This document shows positions 12,601 through 24,900 of a stretch of 64,000 nt of DNA, in pieces. The notes under the pieces were generated by a model. The model was not told where the DNA came from. It made no database searches and saw nothing but the letters and a program-made list of their open reading frames with translations. The position numbers were made by a program, and so were the translations under genes. Where the stretch lies: the NCBI RefSeq assembly GCF_901933205.1, contig NC_044571.1:76633689-76697688 (forward strand), read 5' to 3'. Numbering within the stretch: the first letter of the stretch is position 1; each line of letters begins with the position of its first letter. Source of the stretch: Camarhynchus parvulus (taxonomy: Eukaryota > Chordata > Aves > Passeriformes > Thraupidae).

Positions 12601-15600
12601 GGATTCTTACAAGTTTGCATCTTCCTCTCAGTTTCTGGGAAACCTCTTGAGGCATGATAAACTCATCCTGCTGCATAAGAATTTTTTTAATAATTTTACA
12701 AATCAAAAGTTGAGTATCCTACCACATTGTAATGATGACCTGTTGTGTGAATATGTATCTAAACCCAAGAAAATTTTGCCTAAGAACTTGCTTACAGGAT
12801 GTTTTATGCATAATTTCTTCTTTTATCTATAACCTGCGATGAAAACTAAGGTTGTCTAAGGTATTAGTCCCTTTGTAGCAAATGAATATTTATCACTTTC
12901 ATGGAAGATCTGTACTGTTAAATGGCTCCAGAAATTTGATTGGGAGAGCCTTGAATACACACATTTACAATGACAGTAAATTGACAGCACAAACTGAATT
13001 AATTCAAGTATAATAATGATACCCACCATTGTCTCTGGTCTGCAGCAGAGATTTTAAATGAACTGGGAAGAATTTATTGACTCACCTGCTATTAATCTTA
13101 TTCTAAAGGACCAACGCCTGCTGTAAATCCCTAGAATTTACCTGTGGAATTGTTGTTTTAAAGTAACAGTCCACAGCATTCCTTCCACTTAAACGTTTCT
13201 CAGCCAGGTTTGAGCTATAAATTTATCATTTGAGAAGCCCTGAAAATGCTCATGTCTGTAATGCACTGAACTAAGCACTAAAGTGAATTAATACTAAAGT
13301 GCCAACATTGTTTTCGTATGTTAGAGAGCAAATCCTATTGCATATCACTGGATGGAAAGAGGTCTTCACTGGTATATATCCTAATATGAAAGAAAAATTG
13401 GTAATTCGGTGTCTGGAAAAAATATCATAATGAATCCAGCACAAGAAGGGAATAAACTCTAGTTTAAAACTAAGGGATAAGATGTTCATGTGTTCCTAAT
13501 TTTAGAGGAATAAATGTGAAAGAAAGTCACATTTAGCAGAGGAAATGAGTTTAAACATAACTTTTTACTCTCACCACTTTATAATCCCTATTTTACTAAT
13601 ACTTGACTTCACTAATTTATCAGTTACACTGAACTCTGAACTCTGGAAAGCCCTTTCCAGAAATAGTACTACTGTCTTGAAATATATTATTATTTATAGC
13701 TCTTAAATGTATGTATGTCATACATCCAAAGCTTTCTGCCTCACTTAAACATCAAAAACAACTAAAAGCACTTAATTTTCAGTTGAAAACAGATGTTTTA
13801 TGAATGAAATAAAGGGAAATGAGTCCAAACTCTAAAAACACAAAAGCAGTGAGATAGTCTCAGAATAAGCAATGAGGGAAATACTGATATATTATTTAGT
13901 TCTTCAAATGAGAGACCAAAATTTCTAATGTACAGATTGGGCTGCAGAGATTTCTGTTCACCTGTGTTTGAAGATGTTGAGCAGACTTTGACCAAGTCTG
14001 CAGTCTTTTTCTGTGTAGAAAAGTCTTTAGTGAGGAATGAGCTACACTTCATCAGTTTCCCACATATTTGTAAAATGGCATCTATGCTCTCCTTCTGAAT
14101 CCAGCATGTCTGGTATTGGATGAAACCAAACTTCATGCTTTGGACATTCAGAGATGAGTGAGGACATGTGAGTGGCTTGCACACAACACTATAATATGAA
14201 GATTTGTGCATGTACAGATTGTATCTAAACATGAAAACCTGATTATTTTCACTCATTAGGTACGTAGATAATTTTTCTGAGCAGCCATGGACATCAAGAA
14301 ACAAAATGGACACACTACATAGTCAACATCTTGCCTGGGAGGCCTAGCTCAATGAAAACCAAATAATATGGGTTTTTGTTCCATTTTGTTTTTACAGGGA
14401 ATGAGATTGCATTGAACTTGGCACAAGAAATACGTGGCAGATTTCTTTTAGGCATCACTGGCCAATGTTTATTATTTCTCCTTTCCAATTGCCTGATATT
14501 CATCCAGGACAGGCTCACAAAATATATTCAGAAACCTGGAAAATCTTATTTAATCTGAGTGATTAGGAGAAATATCTAATTTTTATGGGGTTTGTAATTA
14601 TCTTCCTGATGAAAGTTCTCTAGGAATCTCATTTTTCCTATAGGAAATGACATAATTGTTTGTACTTCAAACATGACCTTAAGCTTAATTCTTTTTTCCT
14701 TGCGACCCATAAAGTTGTTTTACAGAATGAAAACAAAATATTCCCTTTCCAACTAGGTGCCAAAAGTGTCAAAATTATTGTGATGTGCAGAGAGAGTATT
14801 TCCCTCTCTTCTGACCAATTCGAACACTACTGCACATAATAGTGTTGCTCTAATATTCATTGTATCTAATAAACTGGGAAAAGGTTCCTAAATAAGGAAT
14901 ATTTTTTTCAATTGAGACTGCTCATATAACCATGCAAAACAAAGAACCTATTATTTCCTCAATCTCCTCAAAAACAAGTGTTAAAATACCCATTGTTTTA
15001 GACCCAATAGAAACAAATCATCCTGTTACCTACTTGCTGCAGTTTTAACTATGAGTAGAAATCCTACTGTTCATAATCAAATTATTTTGCTACTCTGAAA
15101 AGAATTCCAAACTGACAAGTAATTTCAATTTTAATATTATGCCATACTCTCTGACTGCAAAGCAGGAGTTACTGGTGAATTTCTATCTAAGATCCTGAGA
15201 CACTAAGATACATAACATTCAGGACCATTCTTCATACTCTTAAACCATTTACAGCTGTAAAGGTTACTTCCATTATCAATTTGCACAAATTTTAATTTAG
15301 TCACCAAGAATTAAAATATTACCAACATACTTCTATCTGAAATCTTAATAGTTATAGTTCAATGCAACACCATTCCTAATCCTGGCAAATTTAGAGGAAC
15401 ATTTTTTTCAAGTTCAGTAATTTCAGGCTTTGTATATTCTGTACATGGATCAGTTAACTCTCTGTGCAAGTTTCAAAAATCATAAGGAGAAGGAGTGAAA
15501 CAAGAAAACATAAGTGCAGAAGATGTGCAAGAGTCTACATGTCTAGAATCTTGAGGTTTTAGCTAATTTCGAAAAGCAACCACTGAATTTCCAGCATATA

Positions 15601-16058
15601 GTGTTTCTATAAACCAATGGGAAGACTTAGAATCCTGTAAAGAAGTGACCTTAACTGAACTCAAAAGCAGACTAAACTCCATGCAAACTTTTGCAGTGAA
15701 AGAGTTCTTGCTCTACAGTGAATCCTGGGACATAATCTTTTCCCAAACTTTTCCAGTTTTCCTCCTGTAATAGCCTTATAGATCCCTGGATTCAGCCCTT
15801 TTACACTGGCAAAAGACCATGCTAAGTTGTTTTGTCTCTCTACTTTTTTAGATTAAATATTTTACAAATGGTGTCTTTGAACTGTTGTGTTCTGTTTGAG
15901 AGTGTTCTTCAACTATCCTACAATTCCTATAAAACACCCTGTAGGAGGTTTATTGTATAGAAGCCCTCTACAAAATTCTCTGCCTACCTATAGATTTTCT
16001 TGCCTATAGGTTAAGAACCATTCCTGCTAACTGGAACAGACTTTCTAAATAAATAAAT

Positions 16059-16079
16059 TAAAAAAAAAAAAAAATAAAA
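16059..16079 (+). repeat. Poly-A run
   Basis: An AAATAAATAAATT lead-in is followed by about 15 consecutive A and then TAAAAA. It is a simple A-rich tract with no identified source element. Confidence 0.9.
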
Positions 16080-17576
16080 AGTTAATATTTTGGAAATAAG
16101 AAAACCTCAAACAAAACCAACAACCTTCCCCCCTCCTATTATATGTATGGCCTTCTTTTATTTTTATTTTTTTTTAATTAAAATAAGGCTACACTGACAT
16201 TTCTTAATCCTGATTTTCATCCTGTTATTTTGACAACATTGTAGGAGGACCTTGGCACAAGAGCAGAACAAAAGAGAAAAAAAGTACAAAATACCTGTAA
16301 CCCATGCAGGATATACTTTCAGTAGAGTAAAGCAGAGATTGTAGGAAGACTTTTATTTTCAGTTTCCAGAGTGACCCATCATTAAAATACCTCACTGCAG
16401 TTTTACAGGAGAAACATATTTACTACCAGGTAATGGCTGTCCAGGGACATTGCCATTTTATCAACCTTCCCCTGGAGCAAACCTTGCATACATTCATGTC
16501 TCTGTCAGTGCTATCAATCTCTGTATACCACTAAAGGACAAACTTGATTTTTGCCCAGACAGTTTGTCTCTGCTTGAAAAAAAAAAAAATCAAAGCAGGA
16601 TTACGTCAGGTTTGGTTCCTGTCCTGGAGTGCTAAGAAGAGTTCCTACAGTCTCTATACAGTTTTTATGGACACAATTAAAATACAAAATGTTACTTCAA
16701 AACCTTGCAATATAACCCATGTGAAAGAGGAAGCCTATAAGACTGGAAAATCCACAAAACATAGCACAATTAAGTCACAGCTGAATATGACTTTGAACCC
16801 CTGTTAAAATTCAGGTGCATGTTGTTGTCTTCTAGAATTCAGCTCCATATGAATAACCCTATTAGAGAACAAAACCACTAATAAAAGTTGAATAAAATTA
16901 AATAAAATAATTAAATAAATAATTAAAAATAAAAAACAGAGAAAGGCAAAGAAGACAGGAAAAAACATTACAGTTCATCTTTAAGCAATTAAAAAAATTC
17001 TAGGTATCAGTTAACAACTATCAGCATTCTTCTGGGGTGGGTACAGCTATGTCTGTGAAACTGCAAATTTTGTTTTATCTTTATTTATTATCTTATTATG
17101 CTACACTGGGCATTTTTTAATTGCTTGATTTCTATTATTTGGGAATTTGCTATGATTTCTTCAAAATTTTCCTTCATGCTGGTAAAGAGATCTTTAGATT
17201 ACCTACATCTTTAGATAACCAGATTTTTAGATAACCAACTGTTGCTTGTTGTTCAAGCAACATATCCCAGAGTTTAACCTCAAAAAGCATATGCAGAACA
17301 TATTTTATCATGGAAAATAAGAAATTAACATCCTTAATACCTTGACAACTATATGTTCTATCATTATGTGAGACTATCTATCACATTGAATTAATCGATA
17401 GAATGAGGACAGACAAAATTCAGTTCACTGCTTCGCAGATTATGAAGACATGGAAAAATCTGAAAGTCAGTTACACGAGAATATGTCTGGTCAGACATAC
17501 CAACATCTGGATGTTAAACTAATTTGCTCTAATGGAACATAGCAGAAAGTATTCTCCGGTGTCTGAAATTGTCCAT

Positions 17577-17663
17577 GTTTGTTGGGGTTGTTTTTTTGGT
17601 TTTTTTGGGGTTTTGGTTTGTTTTGTTTGTTTGTTTGTTTGTTTGTTTTTGTTTTTTTTTTTT
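17577..17663 (+). repeat. G/T-only tract with (GTTT)n core
   Basis: About 87 bp hold almost only G and T: TTTTGGGG-like units, then six or so GTTT repeats near 17620-17645, then a T run. On the CNTN5 sense strand this is a CAAA/A-rich tract. It could be a poly-A-derived microsatellite of an old retroposon insertion, but no body is recognisable next to it. Confidence 0.93.
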
Positions 17664-20351
17664 AACTCTGGAAATTTCACCATAGCAAAGCTAATATGCA
17701 GTATCTGCACAGAACTAAAATGAAGAATTACATAATTTACTACTGTACAGTAATAATGTTAAAGTTAACATATTTTTCAAAGAATAAGAAGGATAAAAAA
17801 AGTTAGAAAAGCTGGAATAAAAAAGTGTGAACTTGAAATAACTCTCATGCACTGAAAATCAAATGTTTATACTCCCTAGATTTCTATTTCTTTAATTTGA
17901 AAAGACTTTCAGATGTTTTTATGAGGGAAGAAAATTTACTGCTCCCAATCAGCATCCAAGCCTCTGAAGATACAATTTAACAAAGCTGTTTATTATTTGT
18001 AAACAGTTATCAAATATTTCCTCAAAGTTTGTAATGCATTAAGAGGCAGTTTATGAAATTATGCATATTCTTTTATTTCCTCCTAAAATTTTTTCTCTCC
18101 TCAAAATTTTAGGGTGTTTTTTATAACCCAGCTTGAAGCGAAATTGAATTATATGAAATGACTGATTGTCAAAGACATCTGAACAAATGAGATATTCATT
18201 TTATTCAGAATCCATTGAAGGATTTCTGGATGTTTTTATTTAATTTGCTTCATATCAAGCAGCTAAGCTCTCCTTTGAGACACATCACAGAAGAAATAAA
18301 AGATTAATAAAATACCAGTAAGTTCTTACAATATTTCAGAGTTTGACAGAATGCCTTGATATTATTCCATTTCTTTCTCATAGATAAATAGAGACCAGTA
18401 TTGTCATTGAAGTGCTCTTTGCCACAAGCTGTCTAGTCCCCTGGGCATGGGTACTCTATATACATCAAAATCTAAGAATGATGATAAATAAATCAATTAG
18501 AGTACTCTGAAGTTAATGATATGTATGTTTGGAGAATACGGGCTATATAAATTGTTTTATTTATATAGAGCTATTTGTAAAAGCTGTTTAAAACCACAAG
18601 ATCTTCCTGTGGTTTCTAACAAATGTGCTGACTGCTTAGGGTAATGTCAGTTATGATGCCAACCATTGGAACTCAGAAAGATGTAGTATTTATAAACCTA
18701 AGGGAGTATTTGAAAAGTTCAAAGTAATTAAAGTAATTTTATGACAAAGAAAAGCTTAAAAAGCCATATTAAAAATATATATAACACAATTCAGCAAACA
18801 GAGTCAAGTATATTTTCAGGTAATTTAATGTTTGTTTTAATGCCATTTTTAAATTCTCACTTCCCTCTTGGAGTCTATTCACAGCAGTTTCTTTCTTCAT
18901 AAATTACTTTTATTTTCTTTAGCTAGTTAGCAGTACTTTTCAACAGTTATTTTGTATTTTTGCACTTTAAAAAGGTTGTCGTGACCCTTTAATATTTGTC
19001 AATGGACAAGGCAGTATTACCTAAGGCCATTTGTATGAAAATGAAAAAGTACAATATGATTTATGAAAATTTTTATTATAATCCCAGATATTTTTCAAAA
19101 GGCCCATATTATTGCATTTTGTGGGAGAGGTGGAACTAGACAGATGTCCCAAATAATATGATTTAGCAACCAGTACTTTCCTTAACAATTTTTTTAAAGG
19201 TACGTTTATGGAGACTGCAGGGTTGGGTAGAAAGCTGAGGTTTCTTCACTGAGAAACTTGCTCAGTCATACAGGAAAGCAACCAATTTACTGAGAAGTAC
19301 TGAAGAAGTCCATGACAAGAAAGGAGCTTTTCATAAATACCAACAGATTAAAATTAAGGCATGGAAGCCTAGTAGAAATTCATGTGTGTGAAAAAATGAG
19401 TCAGGAGACTGGGAAATTGCTGAGGAACTGTTCATCTTTGTGCAACCACTTCCCCAATACTCCAGCACAGTTCAGAAGTTTGGATTATCACAGTAGTGTG
19501 ACAGCCAGCTGTGAAACAAAAAATTTGCTGCAGGCTGGTATTTACTACCCACTTGACATTTAAAAAAAATCTGCAGAGTTTTCCTTCATAGATTTTTTTT
19601 CTTCTTTCTTTTTTTCAGTGATGTAGACTGCTGCCTTTATCCTTATTTGCTCTCTCAATTTCTTTCAGTGTGTTGTGTACCGATGTACTAAATAGTACAA
19701 AATAGATAATTAATCTGCTGAATTTCTGCACAAGACAGAACCAAATAAAAGCATGAAGAAATATAATAAAGAATAAATAGAGAAAGATATGAATAATAAA
19801 TATGACAATGAAATTCTTTTTTTTTTCAGAGTCCAAACAGATTAAAAAGCCAGTCAATGTTTGTGCATTTTAATTTTGAAAAAAAATTACCAAAAAAATA
19901 TGGTATACGCATTCACTTTGTTAACTCAGCAAAATTAAGCACCTGAAATTCAATAATTAACATAGGTACTAAACCAGCAAAAGAAAATAGGAAGTGATAA
20001 ATTAAAAGAGCAGCTTTTTGCTGCAGAGGCTACATGCTATGCAGAAGGAAATTTAAATTTGCTACAATGAAAAAGCATAAACTTAATTCCATTCTAATTG
20101 GTGAACATATTTTAAATTTACTCTATTAAACTAAGTCATCTGTGTTTAAATCCAGATTTTGTAATGTGTTTGTAGCATAGGACTAATATTTGTTTGAGAA
20201 AAAGCTATAAGCAAGATAAAAGAAATCTCTCAAAAGTTTCTCTCTCTTTCTCTCTTTGATTTATGTACGTGTGGATTCACATGATCTGAATTGTTGTGAG
20301 GAACTAGAAAGCATAATCAAATGTAGAACATCTTGGAAAGAAGGAAAATAT

Positions 20352-21335
20352 CAGCCATTTTCTCTGTTCCTTTGAGACATGGCAGAAGAGATTGACACCA
20401 CCTCTCTGCAAGCTCCTTTCGGGCAGTTGTAGAGAGTGATAAACGCTCCCCCGAGCCTCCTTTTCTCCAGGCTAAACATTCCCAGCTCCCTCAGCCACTC
20501 TTCCTCAGATGTGTTTTCTAGACCTCTAGCAGCTTGACTGCCCTTCTCTGGACTCACCCAGCACTTCAATATCCTCTTTCCAACTGAGTGGCCCAGAACC
20601 GGACACATATTTGAGAAGTGGCCTCACCAGTGCTGAGTACAGCAGGACAATCAATCCCTGCCCTGCTCCTGCTGGCCACACCATTGCTGATCCAGGCCAG
20701 GATGCCACTGGCTTTCTTGGCCACCTGGGCACACACTGGATCATGTTCAGCTGCTGTTTGCCAGCACCCCCAGGTCCTTTTCTTCTGAGCAGATTTCCAG
20801 TCACTCTGCTCCCAGCCTATAGCACTGTCTGGGGCTGTTGTGGCCCAAATGCGGAACCCAGAACTTGGATTGTCCTTCTGATCCTTCTTGTAGATGGGCC
20901 TCATATTTGTTATTTTCCAGTCAACTGGGACTTTTCTGGAAAATCAGGACTGTTGGTAAATAATTGAGAGAGACTTGGTGGACTCTTTCACCATCTCCCT
21001 GTTGGGTGCATCCCATCCAGACCCACAGACTTGTGGGTATCTAATTGGCACAGCAGACCACTAACAGTTCCCTCCTGGATTATGGGGGTATCACTCAGGT
21101 CCCCATCCCTAACTTCCAGCTCTAGGAGTTGGGTATCTTGAGTACTACTGCTTTTTGGTATTAAGATTGAGGCAAAGAAGGCACTATCTCAGACTTTTTG
21201 TCGTCCTCTGACATTATGACACATTCTGCACCCAGAAAAGGATGAAGATTCTCCTCCTTTTGCTGCCAGTGTATAGGGAAACTTTTTTGTGTTGTCTTTA
21301 ACCACAGTGGCCAAATACATGAATAATCTCCTGGC
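20352..21335 (-). mobile_element. CR1 retrotransposon copy with internal deletion of the RT core
   Basis: Read on the minus strand, 21335 to about 20890 resembles the CR1 ORF2 linker and start of the reverse transcriptase. Recognisable residues are LATVVKDN, then a stretch ending MRPIYKKDQKDNP. From about 20880 to 20352 it resembles the C-terminal end and beginning of the 3' region, with VAKKASGILAW, VASRSR, LYSALVRP, LRELGMFSLEKRRLGG and LYNCPKGACREVVS. The catalytic centre of the RT between them is missing, and frameshifts split the frame, so it is a dead copy. The element runs in the same direction as CNTN5 and its 5'-most edge lies about 440 bp downstream of the exon at 21773-21976. Two neighbouring insertions are an alternative to one deleted copy. 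Confidence 0.9.
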
Positions 21336-21772
21336 ATTTTGCAGCCGGTCTGTATGCCCCATGTGACATTTACCAGTCCCCAGTGGATGTCTCAGGTGCC
21401 TGAGAGTATCAGTGTGGCAGTAGCCACCTGGGTTGAGGCAACTGAACTGAGCCCTAAGGAAACACACATTGCCTATGAAGGAGACGTGCTTCTCTCTGTC
21501 AGTGACAGAACATCAGAAGAGCAAGGTGAAGTAACTGTTCTAAACAAAATACACCAAGAGGTGTCAGTTTGCACTTCAGCCTTCGCAGATCTAAATATTC
21601 TCAGAATGTCTGGATGTTCTAAAAGAAATTGCCTCCATGAACAACTTCCCTTTGCCAGTTTCTACAGAAAATGCATGCATATACTGAAAAAGACTAAAAT
21701 CATGTTTCTTAAATTAATTATTTTTATTGAGTTTTTTTTTCCATATAGTACCCAGAAATAATACTTTCTTAC

Positions 21773-21976
21773 CATCATTTCTCAGTGTCAGAGGTGTAGG
21801 AGGACTCAAAACTCTGGCGTTTGTCACTGTGTTTTTCACCAGGCATATGTAGCTGCCAACATCGGATGTTTGCACCTTGGATATGTAGAGATTGCCTGTC
21901 TCCTGAGAGATGAAACGCCTGCTGTCTTCTGCCACAAAAGATGGGAATTCATTAAATACCCAGCTATAGATGATCT
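21773..21976 (-). CDS. CNTN5: Contactin-5 coding exon, second half of Ig domain 2
   Basis: The exon holds 67 whole codons, [13 protein letters not shown] through TPLTLRND, with two leading bases and one trailing base. It carries the Ig core tryptophan (YSWVF) and the second disulfide cysteine in the DVGSYIC motif, the usual D-x-G-x-Y-x-C of an Ig F strand. [12 protein letters not shown] is typical of contactins; the [12 protein letters not shown] and [13 protein letters not shown] stretches favour CNTN5 over CNTN3, 4 and 6. The acceptor has a long pyrimidine tract ending TTCTTTTAG and the donor is GTAAGA. Both introns are phase 1 and the length is a multiple of three, so skipping would not shift the frame. 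In this family Ig2-Ig3 is the region reported to bind the carbonic-anhydrase-like domain of PTPRG, so this exon likely encodes part of that surface; that role is inferred from family knowledge. Confidence 0.95.
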
Positions 21977-24900
21977 CTAAAAGAACACAGAAAGAAAATA
22001 AGATAAAGTAATTGCAGAAACAATACTGTGTCATGTTAATAGATACACTAAATTAATGTTCATTAGCTTTATTTCAATAATCTATGGGGGAAAAATTTTA
22101 AAGATTTTAAAAACTTTTAATTTGTTTGGTTTAGAATTCAAGAGGATTTTTTTTCTCCCCTTGGGAATTTGAAAGTAGCATAAGTGTTGAATCCACAAGT
22201 TCCTTGTAAATGCAGACTTAGTTCAGGTGAAATAATTAATTTATTCATCAGACTCAGAAAACAGCAATAAGATATTAAATAAATTCATTTTCTAGTCTTT
22301 TGGGCCAAATGAATAATAATATCCAACTAATTATTTTCTTTACTTGTTCAGATTTGCAGGGAAATATATCAAGATGATTCCTGCAGACCTATGCATGACT
22401 TCTGCAAACGTATGTGTAAAACAGGTTTCATCCTGAATGTTTGTTTTTAAAGTCACTAGATCGTAGTGACTGTTCCACATACCTTGTAGGTAATATTACT
22501 GCCTTATAGTCCTATCTTTTACACCTGCTTCATTGAAGAATTTCTCAACCTTTCCTTTATGCAGCTTAAATCCCTATGATCAATGTATAATTCCTTAAAT
22601 CAAAGTTACCAACAAATCATTGACTTTTAAAAATAGCAGTTAAATCCATTCCCCTGGTTCTTAGTTTTATCACATGAATCATCCATTCTATTTACCTGAA
22701 CATTATATACTTTTCCCTTTATACTCATAATAATTAGTTGAGGGAAAAAATGTTATTTCCTATTATTCTGGATGAGATTATATCATGATTTAATAAAAAC
22801 CTAGATTCATTTATGCCTCAGAATTAGAAGTATCAGTAAAGTTAATGAGATTCTGATTTAGCAGGATGTTCCTTGCAGGGAATTATTCATGTGGAGTTTC
22901 ACCAGCTCTGACTTTAAAGCCTTAACCCTATGTATACTTTACACATTTTTCTCCTTTGAGCTTATTTTACATTGTTTCATTCTTTCTTCACACTTGAAAA
23001 AAATATTGCTCACTACTTAAACTGGCACATCTGATGAAAGGTTATTTGTTCTGTAATCTCCCTCCTGTAGCCTTCAAAAACCTGGCTTCAAAATGGGAAA
23101 ACTGAAGTTAGTCCAGGAATGTAAAGTCGCCACTACTGCTCCAAGACACAAACTGCTCCACTGGTATAACAAATTTCAAGATTTTAGACTGAAATTTCTT
23201 GTGTGACTACTCATCTTCAGCAGAAACAGGAAGACAGTAATTTCAAGTATGTCAGTCTGGTTCTCTCATACTTTCATCCCCATGAAGTCAAAATGTTTTT
23301 TTGATATAAAGTTAGTTAAAAATGAAAGAGTGAAAGGGGGTGAGAGGAAGTACCTCAAAATTTAAATTTTGCTATGTGGTTTTCTTTTAATGATAGGAGA
23401 GGAACTGGTATAAGGAGTGTGAAACATATTACATCTTAGCCAGGTGTGCATTTTGACTATAAGAGTATGGAGAGAATTAGGAATTCCAACTGCTTTGTCT
23501 TTTCTATCTTGCGTTGTAATGTCCCTTGACACCGTGGCGAGAAAGGAGCAAAGAAGCACAATGACTGCTTTTTCAACGAATATAAGCAAACTGTGCATAT
23601 AGTGCTAATAAGATGCAGTATCTTCTGAATCAATTTTTAGGAAGTTTACTCTAATTTGGAAATCAGATTAAAATTGTCTCCTAAAAAACCCTGGTGGTAT
23701 CAATATAAAAATGCTGTGTTAAAGGACTGAACATACTTAGCTGACAGGAGGGGAAGACTGCCTCAAAATCTCAAAATGGGAACTTAAACTGCACACATTG
23801 ACTTTTTGCTAAAATATTTTTTAGATTTATTAGTAATTCTGGTGGCTACACAGGATTCTAAGGAATTAAGAACTCTCAGAGAGTTCTCTGAGTGTTCAGA
23901 TTTTCCTTCCTCTTCTGTTATGTTTCAGGCAAAATACTAATTATGCCCCAAATATGTCTTGGAAAATTTTATTACCACATTTTGCCATAATGCTTTATCT
24001 GGCAAAAAATGATTCATGGCGGTACAAAATTCTACGAAATGATGGTGAATACACAAGTTCAAGGAAAATACACAGGCTTTAACTGAAGACCTGTTACCAA
24101 TTCAAATGGAAAGTAATCAGTCTCACTAATTGCTCTGGTTTAAAAGTGGTTCAAAGCAAATCCAAAACAGTCATCAGTGTGGGTTCACTGGCAGTTCACA
24201 TAGAAGAGAATTTTCTCCATTCATAGCCTAAAACCACTTACAATTAATTATTCATTTATTAATTAGGATTAATACTAAAGAACAGATTTCAGGCAATAAA
24301 TTTTTGTGCCTCTAAGGAAATAAAATACTTAGTCTTTGCTGGTGCTGAATCCAGGGGGATACTGTCATTTTGTCACTTTCTTAATTATTTTTGCTGTTAA
24401 ATATGGCGTGATGGATGAATGTGTACTGGCATAGTGTACTGAGACAAAAAAAAGTAACAGAACTCCTGCCAAACCTCAAACTCAAAGCACTTATGATATA
24501 AAGCTGTGTGGTTTTTTTTTTTTTAATGCACACCTAGAGCATCTCTATTCCAGCCAGGAGCCCAGACTCTTAAGTTCAGAAGAAAGTGTTAGCGGTTTAC
24601 TTCTTGATTCTTGTCAGCCCATTGACATTGAAAGAATTGCTCCTATTTTTCATTTCTAAAAAGCAAAACCCCAGGAATACCCTTTAAAATACCTGAAGAA
24701 TGCATCTGAATGCTCAGATCTGGAATGCAGCTGGAGTTCTTGGTCTCCTTTGTAGGTGAAAACCCCTAAGACACTTCATGATTTTTTTTTCTCCTGTTAA
24801 ATCTGGTTAATGAGTTCAGCAGATTCTTAAATAAAATTTTGAGGGTCACGCCCATACACTACGCATAGGTTTCAGTGGAAATATCTCAGGAAAATGCTGC

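Larger units (their letters stand above)
6950..21772 (-). other. CNTN5: CNTN5 intron between Ig2 and Ig3 exons (14,823 bp)
   Basis: The intron has its GTAAGA donor at the 21772 end and TTATTTTCCAG acceptor at the 6950 end, phase 1. It contains an old CR1-like stretch (about 8830-9660), a GTTT/T-rich tract (17577-17663), an A run (16059-16074) and a CR1 element (20352-21335). Scattered reading frames of 60-171 codons lie here; none has recognisable domains. The longest, 13798-14313 on the minus strand, is discussed as a finding. Confidence 0.88.

Noticed and set aside
17519..17723. Lys/Thr/Gln-rich and Phe/Val/Cys-rich frames
   Set aside because: Both are translations of the GTTT/T-rich tract.
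20526..20904. Overlapping minus-strand frames of 85-112 codons as possible genes
   Set aside because: They are broken pieces of CR1 ORF2, recognised by LYSALVRP and FSLEKRR-like motifs; not host genes.
21339..21761. 140-codon plus-strand frame next to the contactin exon
   Set aside because: It starts at the edge of the CR1 copy, has no recognisable domain and lies antisense to CNTN5; no splice or conservation evidence.
21977..22034. Extension of the contactin reading frame upstream to a methionine ([10 protein letters not shown]...)
   Set aside because: This part is the intron pyrimidine tract; a clean TTCTTTTAG acceptor marks the true exon border at 21976.
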